From: Mycolicibacterium porcinum | Lineage (GTDB): Bacteria > Actinomycetota > Actinomycetes > Mycobacteriales > Mycobacteriaceae | Direction of reading: 5' to 3' | Assembly: GCA_001942045.1 (NCBI GenBank) | Contig: MSTD01000002.1 | Span: forward strand, 247,790 to 311,789 | Length of the DNA stretch: 64,000 nt | Shown here: positions 1 through 8,298 of the stretch, piece after piece | Layout: each line of letters opens with the position of its first letter | Position numbering within the stretch: the stretch's first letter is position 1 | Made by a program: the position numbers and the translations under genes | The notes under the pieces: generated by a model | Seen by the model: the letters and a program-made list of their open reading frames with translations, nothing else | Told to the model about the DNA's origin: nothing | Database searches by the model: none

Positions 1-67
1 CGTCGACGATCCGCTGCTTGTTCTGTTGGCCCGTGCGCCACCGGCCGCTGCGCCCGGACTCTGACAT
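1..67 (-). CDS. TetR-family regulator, N-terminal fragment (truncated by window edge)
   Basis: Only the first 22 codons lie in the window. They read MSESGRSGRWRTGQQNKQRI and then V-D. The run RTGQQNKQRIVD is the usual entry into helix 1 of a TetR DNA-binding domain. The ATG is at 65-67. The gene points away from the methyltransferase at 157, and two matching inverted repeats lie between them, so it probably represses that divergent operon. The family call rests on the N-terminus alone; the ligand domain is outside the window. Confidence 0.6.
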   Translation of the reverse strand, partial: MSESGRSGRWRTGQQNKQRIVD

Positions 68-82
68 GCCCAGAAGTTTAGT

Positions 83-146
83 TCAACAACCGTTGACCTA
101 TGCGGAAGTCAGGGCGTAGCGTTTTCTTCAACAGCGGTTGAAGAAA
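83..146. promoter_or_regulatory. Twin inverted-repeat operator between TetR gene and methyltransferase operon
   Basis: Two copies of TCAAC-N4-GTTGA occur at 83-96 and 128-141. The second is the core of a perfect 10-bp inverted repeat with arms 123-132 and 137-146 and spacer AGCG. Copies are 45 bp apart. They sit between the divergent starts at 67 and 157. This is the expected layout for a TetR dimer repressing both promoters. Binding is inferred. Confidence 0.6.
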
Positions 147-156
147 GGAGTTCGAC

Positions 157-711
157 ATGACGCAACGACGACTCTGGTGGCGGCACACGATCTCGGTGCT
201 GATCGCCCCGGCAACGATGACGATCTTCATTCCGGGCCTGATCATCTGGCTGACCGGCGCACAAGCCCCCGACCTGAGCACCACATCGGGCTGGCTGTGC
301 ACCCTCGCCGGCGGCGCGTTGATCGCGTTCGGGCTGTGGTTCCTGGTGTGGACGGTGATCCTCTTCGACCGCATCGGCAAAGGCGCCCTGGCCATCGGAT
401 CACCGGTCAACCTGGTGGTGGAAGGCCCATACCGGCACGTCCGCAACCCGATGATGACGGCGGTGTTCTGCATCCAACTCGGTACCGCCATCGTCATGGC
501 CTCACCCTGGCTGTACGGCTGGTTCGCGCTGTTCTGCACCCTCGTCGTGATCGCGATCCCCGTCTTCGAGGAACCACATCTGCGCAAGCGATTCGGCGCC
601 GAATACGACGAATTCCGGCGCAACGTTCCACGATGGATCCCGCGCCCCACCGCATGGGTCCCCACGTACCCCGCCGTCAATTCCACCCCAGCGCACGGTC
701 AGTCTCGATGA
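157..711 (+). CDS. Isoprenylcysteine carboxyl methyltransferase-like membrane methyltransferase
   Basis: A 184-residue integral membrane protein with about four hydrophobic segments. It carries the C-terminal signature of the ICMT/phospholipid methyltransferase fold: EGPYRHVRNPM (about residues 89-99) followed by a charged stretch EEPHLRKRFGAEYDEF. Family members transfer methyl from S-adenosylmethionine to small or lipid substrates at the membrane; the substrate here is unknown. AAAGGAG at 144-150 precedes the ATG. The stop overlaps the start of the next gene (ATGA), so the two are probably co-translated. The gene is likely controlled by the divergent TetR through the operators just upstream. 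Confidence 0.75.
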   Translation: MTQRRLWWRHTISVLIAPATMTIFIPGLIIWLTGAQAPDLSTTSGWLCTLAGGALIAFGLWFLVWTVILFDRIGKGALAIGSPVNLVVEGPYRHVRNPMMTAVFCIQLGTAIVMASPWLYGWFALFCTLVVIAIPVFEEPHLRKRFGAEYDEFRRNVPRWIPRPTAWVPTYPAVNSTPAHGQSR

Positions 712-2177
712 CTGAAGAAGTACTGATCGTCGGCGCCGGGCCGACCGGGCTCACGATGGCGATCGAACTGGCCCGGCGCGGCGTCGCCGTCCGCATCATC
801 GACGCCGCTGCCGCACCGACGACCGAAACCCGCGCACTGGGCGTCCAGCCGAGAACGCTCGAGCTGTTCGAGAAGTTGGGCATTGCGGAAGCTGCGGTGG
901 CCGGCGGGGTGCCGGTCACGGAGTTCAACGTCTTCAGCGAGGGCAGGCGATTCCTGCACCTGGACATCGGGGCGCTGGCCACGGCCCATCCCTACCTGCT
1001 GATGCTGCCGCAACCACAAGTCGAAGCACTGCTGACCGCCCGACTGGCCGAGCACGGAGTGACCGTCGAACGCGGCGTCCAACTGACCGCCCTCACCCAG
1101 TCGCCCGACGACGTCGGAGTCACTCTGCAGCACCGCGCCGGTCTGGCCGAGCAGGTGCACGCACCGTGGGTCATCGGCTGCGACGGCGCCCACAGCACCG
1201 TGCGACACCAGCTCGCAGTACCGTTCGTCGGCGCGGCGTTCGAGGAGAACTTCGCCGTCGCCGATGTCCACATGGACTGGACACTGCCGTACGACATCTT
1301 CTACTCATTCCTCAATCGGGGCCGATTCGTCGCGTACTTCCCGATGCCCGGTGACCAGCACCGCCTCACCATCGCGTACCGGCCCGGCCAATCCCCCGGC
1401 GGCGACGTGACTTTCGAGGAACTCCAGTCCGCCGTGGACCGATGCGCGCCGGCCGGGGCCTGCGTCGCCCAAGTCACCTATGCCGGCCGCTTCCGCATCA
1501 ACCAGCGCAAGGTCGCCCGGCATTCTGTCGGTCGGGTGTTCCTCGCCGGCGACGCGGCGCATGTGCATTCGGTGGTGGGCGGGCAGGGAATGAACACGGG
1601 CATACAAGACGCGTTCAACCTGGGCTGGAAACTGGCGGCCGTGGTGCACGGCGAAGCTGCGCCCGAGCTGCTCGACACCTACGCCGCCGAACGCTCCCCG
1701 GTGGCGCACCGACTGGTCAAGGGCACCCGGCGAGCCACCCGGATGACCCTGTTGCGCAATCCCGTTGCCGCTTTCGGTCGCCGTCATCTGGCACCGCACA
1801 TCACCGCGCGGCCCATCGTTCAGCGCGTCTTGGGACGCGCCCTGACCCAGCTCGACGTCTCCTACCGCGACGGCACCGGAGGTACCGAAGACACACGCCT
1901 CGAAGTCGGCGACCGCTTCCCGCGCATCGATGTCCTCGACTCATCCAGGTTCACCCTGCTGCATTCCGGTCCGAAGCCGCGCGGACTTAACGCCGCCATC
2001 GGGCCCCATGCCGACCTGATCGATATCCGGCAGGACACCGCCCCGGCCGGCAGGGTGGGGCTGACACTCGTGCGTCCCGACGGCTACCTCGCCCTGCTCG
2101 ATGCCGACGTCCGCGAACTGCGCGACTACCTCGACGACACCTTCACCGCTCCGGCCGCCGGTCAGCACATCGCGTAG
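708..2177 (+). CDS. FAD-dependent aromatic-ring hydroxylase (PheA/TfdB type)
   Basis: 489 residues. It has the three marks of class A flavoprotein monooxygenases: GAGPTG at residues 9-14 for FAD, a C-D-G motif near 158-160, and LAGDAAH near 279-285. A C-terminal thioredoxin-like region of about 120 residues fits the phenol/polyketide hydroxylase subgroup. Such enzymes use NAD(P)H and O2 to hydroxylate phenols or aromatic polyketides. The ATG at 708 overlaps the upstream stop. The reading frame stays open back to 138, but that stretch lies over the methyltransferase gene and has no family similarity. The substrate cannot be read from sequence. Confidence 0.85.
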   Translation: MTEEVLIVGAGPTGLTMAIELARRGVAVRIIDAAAAPTTETRALGVQPRTLELFEKLGIAEAAVAGGVPVTEFNVFSEGRRFLHLDIGALATAHPYLLMLPQPQVEALLTARLAEHGVTVERGVQLTALTQSPDDVGVTLQHRAGLAEQVHAPWVIGCDGAHSTVRHQLAVPFVGAAFEENFAVADVHMDWTLPYDIFYSFLNRGRFVAYFPMPGDQHRLTIAYRPGQSPGGDVTFEELQSAVDRCAPAGACVAQVTYAGRFRINQRKVARHSVGRVFLAGDAAHVHSVVGGQGMNTGIQDAFNLGWKLAAVVHGEAAPELLDTYAAERSPVAHRLVKGTRRATRMTLLRNPVAAFGRRHLAPHITARPIVQRVLGRALTQLDVSYRDGTGGTEDTRLEVGDRFPRIDVLDSSRFTLLHSGPKPRGLNAAIGPHADLIDIRQDTAPAGRVGLTLVRPDGYLALLDADVRELRDYLDDTFTAPAAGQHIA

Positions 2178-2327
2178 CCGATATCCCCGGGGATTTCGCA
2201 TCACCCTGCGTGGATCTCTTCAGGCAGGTCAGACTGGGTTCGACACACGCAGCCGCGCGCGCCCGGGATTACCCGGGTGTGTGCTCGCGTTGTCGCCAGG
2301 GACCGCGACTGAAAGTGAGAACCGTCG

Positions 2328-3488
2328 ATGGGCACCCCACTGCACCTCGCCGTCGCACTCGATGGCACCGGCTGGCACCCGGCATCGTGGCGCGAGCCGT
2401 CGGCCCGCCCGGCCGAAACCCTCTCCCCGCGGTACTGGACCGACCTGATCAGCCAGGCCGAACGGGGTCTGCTGGATTTCGTCACCATCGAAGATGGGCT
2501 GACCCTGCAGTCCGATCATCCGTTCCGTCCCGATGACCGCACCGACCGGCTGCGCGGACGACTCGACGCCGTGCTGATCGCCGCGCGCGTCGCCCCCCGC
2601 ACCCGGCACATCGGCTTGGTGCCCACCGTCATCACCACCCACACTGAGCCGTTCCATGCGTCGAAAGCCATCGCCACCCTCGACTACGTGAGCACCGGCC
2701 GGGCCGGGGTTCGGGTTCAGGTGTCTTCCCGCCGGGATGCCGCGGCCCACTTCGGTCGACGCGAGCTGCCCGAGGACCGTGCCGCCCTCACCGACGAATT
2801 ATTCGGCGAGGCTGCGGATTACGTGGAAGTGCTGCGCCGGCTGTGGGACAGCTGGGAGGACGACGCCGAGATCCGGGACGTGGCCAGTGGGCGGTTCATC
2901 GACCGAAACAAACTGCACTACATCGATTTCGAGGGTGCGACGTTCTCGGTGAAGGGGCCCTCGATCACCCCGCGGCCGCCGCAGGGCCAACCCATTGTGG
3001 CTGCCCTCGGCCACGTCGACCCTGCCTACCAGCTCATCGCGGACAGCACCGACGTCGGGTTCATCACCCCGCACAGCGGAGAGGAGGCCACCGACCTGGT
3101 GAACAACCTCGCCACGCTCCGCCCCGCGCAGGCTCCGCCGGTGCGGGTGTTTGCCGACCTGGTGGTGTTCCTCGACGACACGCTCGACGCGGCGCGATCC
3201 CGGCGAGACCGGCTCGACGAACTAGCCGGCGCCGAATACCGCAGTGATGCAGAGATTTTCGTCGGCACCCCGGATCAGCTGGCTGATCTGTTGCAGTCCT
3301 GGCAGACCGCCGGGGTCACCGGTTTCCGGCTGCGACCGGCATCCCTGCCGCACGACCTACAGCAGATCACCGATGCGCTGGTGCCCGAGCTGCAACGCCG
3401 CGGCCTTTTCCGCGAGTCGTACCAAGCGTCCACGCTGCGTGGCCTGCTCGGGCTCACGCGTCCCGCCAACCGCTACTCGACCGTCTGA
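2328..3488 (+). CDS. LLM-class flavin-dependent oxidoreductase
   Basis: 386 residues with the bacterial luciferase-like (alpha/beta)8 fold. Typical elements are the early TIEDG strand, RHIGLVPTV, and the STGRAGVRVQ strand. These enzymes use FMNH2 or F420H2 to oxidise organic substrates. The gene follows a 150-bp leader with no clear structured RNA and is followed after 18 bp by a second luciferase-like gene on the same strand, so the two probably form an operon. Neither substrate nor cofactor can be chosen from sequence. Confidence 0.8.
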   Translation: MGTPLHLAVALDGTGWHPASWREPSARPAETLSPRYWTDLISQAERGLLDFVTIEDGLTLQSDHPFRPDDRTDRLRGRLDAVLIAARVAPRTRHIGLVPTVITTHTEPFHASKAIATLDYVSTGRAGVRVQVSSRRDAAAHFGRRELPEDRAALTDELFGEAADYVEVLRRLWDSWEDDAEIRDVASGRFIDRNKLHYIDFEGATFSVKGPSITPRPPQGQPIVAALGHVDPAYQLIADSTDVGFITPHSGEEATDLVNNLATLRPAQAPPVRVFADLVVFLDDTLDAARSRRDRLDELAGAEYRSDAEIFVGTPDQLADLLQSWQTAGVTGFRLRPASLPHDLQQITDALVPELQRRGLFRESYQASTLRGLLGLTRPANRYSTV

Positions 3489-3506
3489 CACGAGCAGGAA
3501 ACGCCC

Positions 3507-4883
3507 ATGAGCAAGCCCGTCAAGCAGATTCATCTGGCCGCGCATTTCCCCGGGGTCAACAACACCACGGTATGGAGCGATCCCGAGTCCGGCAGCCATA
3601 TCGAGTTCGATTCGTTCGTGCGGTTCGCACAGACCGCCGAACGCGGCAAGTTCGATTTCCTGTTCCTGGCCGAGGGGCTGCGGCTACGCGAACAGGGCGG
3701 CGAAATCTACGATCTCGATGTCGTGGGGCGCCCGGACACGTTCACGGTGCTGGCGGCGCTGGCCGCGGTGACCGACCGGCTCGGTCTGACCGGAACCATC
3801 AACTCGACGTTCAACGAACCCTACGAGGTGGCACGGCAATTCGCCTCACTGGATCACCTCTCCGATGGCCGGGCCGCCTGGAACGTCGTCACCTCATGGG
3901 ATGCGTTCACCGGAGAGAACTTCCGCCGCGGCGGTTTCCTGCCCGAGAATCAGCGCTACGAGCGGGCCGAAAGCTTCCTGGCCGCCGCCCATACATTGTT
4001 CGATTCGTGGCGCGGTGACGAGATCGTCGCCGACAAGGACAACGGCGTCTTCCTGTCGGATTCCGCAGCCGGCGAATTCTCCTACCGGAACGACCATTTC
4101 GACATCAGTGGCCGGTTCAACGTGCCACGCAGCCCGCAGGGGCGCCCGGTGATCTTCCAGGCCGGAGACTCCGACCGGGGCCGTGAGTTCGCCGCCGCGG
4201 CCGCCGACGCCATCTTCTCTCGATACGGGACGCTGGCGGACGGACAGAAGTTCTATGCCGACGTCAAAGGCCGCCTGGCCAAATACGGCCGCCGCCATGA
4301 CCAATTGCTGATCCTGCCCGCAGCCACCTTCGTACTCGGGGATACCGACGACGAAGCCGCCGAGCTGGCCCACGAGGTACGACTGGCACAGGTCTCCCCC
4401 GCCACCGCGATCAAATTCCTCGAACAGCTATGGAACCGCGATCTTTCCGATCACGATCCCGACGGGCCGCTACCCACCGTCGACCCGGTGGTCGGCGAGA
4501 ACACCATCGCCAAGGGCCGGGCCAGCGTCCGGATCCACCGTGACCCGATCGCGGTCGCCAACGAATGGCGCGCCAAGGCCGAAGCGGAGAATCTCACCAC
4601 CCGCGAGCTCATCATCGAGGTCACCGGGCGGCAGAACTTCGTCGGCTCGGCCACCACGATCGCCGAATCCATCAACCATCTGGTGCAATCCGACGCCAGC
4701 GACGGATTCATCCTGGTCCCCCACGTCACTCCGGGCGGGCTCGACCCGTTCGTCGACCAGGTCGTGCCGCTGCTGCAGGAGCGCGGCGTGTTCCGCATCG
4801 ACTACGAAGGAACGACGCTACGCGAACATCTGGGCCTGGCCGTGCCCCAGCCGCGTGAAGAACGCACGGCGGCAACGGGATAG
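3507..4883 (+). CDS. NtaA/SnaA/DszA-family FMN-dependent monooxygenase
   Basis: 458 residues, the usual size for the NtaA/SnaA/SoxA/DszA group of two-component monooxygenases. Visible marks are an N-terminal AAHFPGVNNTTVW segment, SDGRAAWNVVTSWD (around residue 125), and GRPVIFQAGDS. Relatives oxidise nitrilotriacetate, pristinamycin, dibenzothiophene sulfone or other sulfur compounds and need a separate flavin reductase; none is adjacent. AGGAA precedes the ATG. It is probably co-transcribed with the luciferase-like gene just upstream. Its stop abuts the stop of the convergent Pth2-like gene. Confidence 0.85.
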   Translation: MSKPVKQIHLAAHFPGVNNTTVWSDPESGSHIEFDSFVRFAQTAERGKFDFLFLAEGLRLREQGGEIYDLDVVGRPDTFTVLAALAAVTDRLGLTGTINSTFNEPYEVARQFASLDHLSDGRAAWNVVTSWDAFTGENFRRGGFLPENQRYERAESFLAAAHTLFDSWRGDEIVADKDNGVFLSDSAAGEFSYRNDHFDISGRFNVPRSPQGRPVIFQAGDSDRGREFAAAAADAIFSRYGTLADGQKFYADVKGRLAKYGRRHDQLLILPAATFVLGDTDDEAAELAHEVRLAQVSPATAIKFLEQLWNRDLSDHDPDGPLPTVDPVVGENTIAKGRASVRIHRDPIAVANEWRAKAEAENLTTRELIIEVTGRQNFVGSATTIAESINHLVQSDASDGFILVPHVTPGGLDPFVDQVVPLLQERGVFRIDYEGTTLREHLGLAVPQPREERTAATG

Positions 4884-5162
4884 CTACTCGGTGTCGGGGT
4901 CGGTGCGGTCCTTGTACTCCCAGCTGGCCCCCGCGGTCAGTGTGCCGGGCTCGAGTTCGGTGCGCCCGGCGTCACGGACATGCACGGTCTGCGCCAGGAT
5001 CTCGTCGGGCTTGCCGCCGATCACGATGACTGGATGGTCGTACTCGATGCCGTAGAGCTTCAGCGCGGCGTGCACCGCGTGCGCCGCGGCCTTTCCTCGT
5101 GACATCTTGGTGTTCGAGTTGACCCTGATGACCAGCCGTCGTTCCGGAGTTTCGGCGTCCAT
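4884..5162 (-). CDS. Short Pth2-like (peptidyl-tRNA hydrolase 2 fold) protein
   Basis: 92 residues. The first strand and helix (VIRVNSNTKMSRGKAAAHAV) and the last motif (RDAGRTELEPGT) match both ends of the Pth2 fold, whose members release tRNA from stalled peptidyl-tRNA. The residues corresponding to the family's active site are present: K19, D64, T68 and T74. The protein is about 20-25 residues shorter than normal Pth2 because the middle helix region is missing. It lies 9 bp downstream of the TrkA-type gene, so it is probably its operon partner. Hydrolase activity is not assured given the deletion. Confidence 0.65.
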   Translation of the reverse strand: MDAETPERRLVIRVNSNTKMSRGKAAAHAVHAALKLYGIEYDHPVIVIGGKPDEILAQTVHVRDAGRTELEPGTLTAGASWEYKDRTDPDTE

Positions 5163-5171
5163 GCCATGAGC

Positions 5172-5864
5172 CTAGGGCTCGTCGGAAACCACTTCCCTGA
5201 GGAACTCCCCGCCATGGATGGCGGCCAGCAGAGAATTCTCCGAGGTGCGGTTGGCGGTAAAGAGCAACTCGTCGCCGGCTTCGAGCACGTCGTCGGGCTG
5301 GGGAAAGCGCACCTTGTTTTCGCGGACGACGGTGACCAGCGCGGTGTCGACCGGCAGGTCCAAGCGGTCGACCCGCTGACCGACCACCGGGTTGTCTTCG
5401 GGGAGGGTGAGTTTGGTCAGCTCAACGCGACCCCCGCGTAGCGTCATCAACCGGACCATGTGCCCGACGTCGATGGCGCCCTCGACACCCGCCACCAACG
5501 ACCCCGGCGTCGACACCGCGACATCGATACCCCAGTCCTGGCCGAACAACCACTGGTTGCGGATGTCGTTGATGCGGGCCACCACCCGCGGCACGCCGAA
5601 CTCGGACTTGGCCAACAGGCCGACCACGAGATTGGATTTGTCGTCACCGGTGGCCGCGATCAACACGTCCGCGGTCTCGATGCCGGCCTCCTCCATCGCG
5701 GAGAGTTCACAGGCGTCGGCGAGCAACCAGTCGGCGCCCGGCACCGTCTGGGGTTCGTACCGGCGGTGCAGCTGCTCGATCAGCAACACCTTGTGACCGT
5801 TCTCTAGCAATTCACGCGCGACGGAACGACCCACATTGCCCGCACCGGCAACCACTACTCGCAT
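5172..5864 (-). CDS. TrkA-type NAD-binding K+ transport regulatory protein
   Basis: About 230 residues. A Rossmann domain with GAGNVGRSVARELLENGH at the N-terminus is followed by a C-terminal TrkA-C (RCK_C) region containing VGQRVDRLDLP and ELLFTANR. It resembles the Ceo/Trk subunits that gate K+ transporters in response to nucleotides. The ATG at 5864 is preferred because GGAACG lies before it; a GTG at 5879 would add five residues. No trkH-type pore is adjacent. Instead it is divergent from a K+/H+ antiporter, so a role in K+ homeostasis is likely. Confidence 0.82.
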   Translation of the reverse strand: MRVVVAGAGNVGRSVARELLENGHKVLLIEQLHRRYEPQTVPGADWLLADACELSAMEEAGIETADVLIAATGDDKSNLVVGLLAKSEFGVPRVVARINDIRNQWLFGQDWGIDVAVSTPGSLVAGVEGAIDVGHMVRLMTLRGGRVELTKLTLPEDNPVVGQRVDRLDLPVDTALVTVVRENKVRFPQPDDVLEAGDELLFTANRTSENSLLAAIHGGEFLREVVSDEP

Positions 5865-5943
5865 GTTCCGTTCCACCACTTAGCCATTTTCGCCTATTCG
5901 CACGGCACACCCACGGCCCTTCGTCCTGATTAACTAATTCTCG

Positions 5944-7440
5944 ATGAGCCTGAACCAGCTATACCTCACCTTGCTGACCGGCGGCGTCGTGCTGCTGGCC
6001 AGCATCGTCGGCACCCGGGTGGCAACCCGCATCGGATTCCCCAGCCTGCTGTTCTTCCTGCTGGTCGGCATGGTGCTGGGCGTCGACGGGATCGGGCTGG
6101 ACTTCGACAACGTCGAACTGGCCCGCAACGTATGCACCACGGCCCTGGCGATCGTGCTCGTCGAAGGCGGCTTGACCACGCGATTCTCCGATATCCGTGG
6201 GGTGCTGGCACCCGCAGGCGTACTGGCCACCGTCGGCGTGGTGGTCAGCACCGCCATCACCGCCGTCGGCGCGCACCTGCTCCTGGGCATGGACTGGCAA
6301 CTCGCGCTGCTGCTCGGGGCGATCGTCTCCTCCACCGACGCGGCCGCCGTGTTCTCGGTGCTGCGGATCCTGCCGCTGCCCAGACGTCTGGCCGGCCTCC
6401 TGGAGGCCGAATCCGGTTTCAACGACGCTCCCGCGGTCATCCTCGTGCTGACGTTCAGTGTGGTGCCGTTCGTGTTCCATCCCGAAGGCGCCATCACCGA
6501 CCTGCTCTACGAATTGGTCACCGGTTCCCTTCTGGGCCTGGGTGTGGGGTTCGCCGGAGCGTTCGCCTTGCGCCGGATCGCGCTGCCCGCCTCGGGCCTC
6601 TACCCGATCGCCACCTTCGGGCTGGGTTTCATCGCGTTCGCCGCCGCGGGCAGTGCCCACGCGAGCGGTTTCATCGCCGCGTACCTGTCCGCAGTGGTCC
6701 TGGCCAACTCGGGTCTGCCGCACAAGTCCGCCACCCGGTCGTTCGCCGAAGGGGTGGGCTGGCTGGCCCAGATCGGGCTGTTCGTATTGCTCGGGTTGTT
6801 GGTCAACCCCCACGATCTCGCCGGCGACATCGTCCCCGCGATCGTCATCGGGCTGGTTCTGCTGCTGATCGCCCGGCCGGTGTCCGTGGTGCTGTCGCTG
6901 GCCGGATTCCGGATCCCGTTGCGCGAACAGCTCTTCCTGTCGTGGGCGGGGCTGCGCGGTGCGGTGCCGATCGTGCTGGCTACCTTCCCGATCGTCGCCG
7001 GCGTGCCGGACAGCTACCGGCTGCTCAACATCGTGTTCGTCCTGGTGGTGATCTTCACCCTGGTGCAGGCGCCCAGTATCAAATTCGTGGCGAACGCGCT
7101 GGGATTGATCACCCGCGACATCACCCGCGAGATCCAGGTCGAAGCCGCACCCTTGGACGTGCTCGACGCCGAGCTCCTGACCATGACCGTGCAGCCTCAT
7201 TCCCGGCTGCACAACGTGACGATCCTGGAACTGCGGCTACCCGATCCGGCGGTGATCACGCTGATCATCCGCAACGGCCGCACCTTCGTGCCGCTACCGG
7301 ACACCCGCATCGCCGTCGGCGACGAACTGCTCATCGTCACCACCAGCAAGACTCGACACGACGCCGAGGCCCGGCTGCGCGCGGTGAGCCGGCGCGGCAA
7401 GCTCGCCTACTGGTTCGACGAATACGGGCTCGAGGACTGA
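5944..7440 (+). CDS. K+/H+ (cation/proton) antiporter, NhaP2/CvrA type
   Basis: 498 residues. The N-terminal 380 or so form the CPA1 exchanger core of 12-13 hydrophobic segments, with the ion-binding stretch ESGFNDAPAVI and the earlier VSSTDAAAVFSVL. The C-terminal 110 residues are a soluble TrkA-C regulatory domain (VTILELRLPDPAVI, VGDELLIVT). This architecture fits NhaP2/CvrA antiporters, which export K+ for protons under osmotic or alkaline stress. It is divergent from the TrkA-type gene with about 80 bp between starts, so the two may share regulation. Confidence 0.87.
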   Translation: MSLNQLYLTLLTGGVVLLASIVGTRVATRIGFPSLLFFLLVGMVLGVDGIGLDFDNVELARNVCTTALAIVLVEGGLTTRFSDIRGVLAPAGVLATVGVVVSTAITAVGAHLLLGMDWQLALLLGAIVSSTDAAAVFSVLRILPLPRRLAGLLEAESGFNDAPAVILVLTFSVVPFVFHPEGAITDLLYELVTGSLLGLGVGFAGAFALRRIALPASGLYPIATFGLGFIAFAAAGSAHASGFIAAYLSAVVLANSGLPHKSATRSFAEGVGWLAQIGLFVLLGLLVNPHDLAGDIVPAIVIGLVLLLIARPVSVVLSLAGFRIPLREQLFLSWAGLRGAVPIVLATFPIVAGVPDSYRLLNIVFVLVVIFTLVQAPSIKFVANALGLITRDITREIQVEAAPLDVLDAELLTMTVQPHSRLHNVTILELRLPDPAVITLIIRNGRTFVPLPDTRIAVGDELLIVTTSKTRHDAEARLRAVSRRGKLAYWFDEYGLED

Positions 7441-7491
7441 GCGCAACCAGCGCCCCGTTTGCCCCACTGTCAGACGGGTACACCGCGCAGC

Positions 7492-8196
7492 ATGGCAAAT
7501 GCGTCGAGCAATCCCCTTGCGGTGCTGTTCGACGTCGACGGAACGCTCGTCGACTCGAACTACCTCCACGTGCACGCCTGGGCCCAGGCGTTCCGCGAGG
7601 AGAACATCGACGTGGAGTCCTGGCGAATACATCGCAGTATCGGCATGGACGGCAGCACCCTCGTGAGGACTCTGTCCGGGAACGCCAGTGATGCTGTGCA
7701 GCAACGGCTCAAGGACCGGCACAGCAGCCTCTACAGAGACAGCGCGGACCTGATCGTGCGCCTGCCGGGCGCACGAGAACTGCTACACCATCTCGCGGAG
7801 AACTCGGTCCGGGTGGTGCTGGCCAGTTCCGCACCTGAAGACGAACTCGCCATCACCCGAAAGATTCTCGACAGCGACGACGCCATCGCGGCGGCAACGT
7901 CATCGAGGGACGTGGACACCGCCAAGCCCGACCCTGGCATCGTCGAGGTGGCCCTCGAACGCGCCGGCGTATCCGCCGATCGGTCGGTCTTCGTCGGTGA
8001 CGCGGTGTGGGACGGGAAAGCCGCCACCCGTGCCGGGCTGCCCTTCATCGGTCTGCGATGCGGTGGCGTCGCCGACTGTGAGCTCGAAAAGGCCGGTGCG
8101 AAGGGAATTTTCGACGATCCGCGCGAGTTGCTCCAGCGCTTGGACAGCTCTGTCATCGGCGCTCGAATCAGCGAGGCTGTCCAACGGGCGACGTGA
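7492..8196 (+). CDS. HAD-superfamily hydrolase (CbbY/phosphoglycolate-phosphatase-like)
   Basis: 234 residues starting at the ATG of MANASSNPLAV. Motif I is FDVDGTLVDSN near the N-terminus (nucleophile Asp plus acid Asp). Motif II is the serine in LASSAPE. The lysine motif is in TAKPDPGIVEVAL, and motif IV is VFVGDAVWDGKAA. An alpha-helical cap is inserted after motif I. This is a complete, probably active phosphatase or phosphomutase of the HAD IA group; the substrate is unknown. It stands alone on the + strand, 51 bp after the antiporter. Confidence 0.8.
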   Translation: MANASSNPLAVLFDVDGTLVDSNYLHVHAWAQAFREENIDVESWRIHRSIGMDGSTLVRTLSGNASDAVQQRLKDRHSSLYRDSADLIVRLPGARELLHHLAENSVRVVLASSAPEDELAITRKILDSDDAIAAATSSRDVDTAKPDPGIVEVALERAGVSADRSVFVGDAVWDGKAATRAGLPFIGLRCGGVADCELEKAGAKGIFDDPRELLQRLDSSVIGARISEAVQRAT

Positions 8197-8228
8197 GCGC
8201 GGCGGGCGCGTCGACTTGACCACAGGCA

Positions 8229-8244
8229 TCGAACGTGTGTTCTA
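8229..8244 (+). promoter_or_regulatory. SOS-like (LexA) box upstream of the coiled-coil protein gene
   Basis: The 16-mer TCGAACGTGTGTTCTA matches the mycobacterial/Gram-positive LexA consensus TCGAAC-N4-GTTCGA at all but one of its 12 fixed bases. It lies 54 bp before the GTG at 8299 and overlaps a possible -10 (TAATGT, 8243-8248). That is a position from which LexA would block transcription. It is a sequence match only. Confidence 0.5.
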
Positions 8245-8298
8245 ATGTCTGCGACCGCCAGCCCGCCCAGCGCAAGCGATGCTTAGAAGGAGTTCGTC

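Noticed and set aside
138..707. N-terminal extension of the FAD hydroxylase frame back to 138
   Set aside because: The stretch is out of frame with and overlaps the methyltransferase gene, has no family similarity, and the ATG at 708 starts exactly at the conserved FAD motif.
2178..2327. Possible S-adenosylmethionine or other riboswitch ahead of the luciferase-like genes
   Set aside because: No conserved core was recognisable; only a short CCCGGG-ATTA-CCCGGG repeat was seen.
5959..7212. 417-codon frame opposite the antiporter gene
   Set aside because: Rich in Gln, Asp, Gly and Arg with no domain, as expected for the complement of a GC-rich membrane-protein gene.
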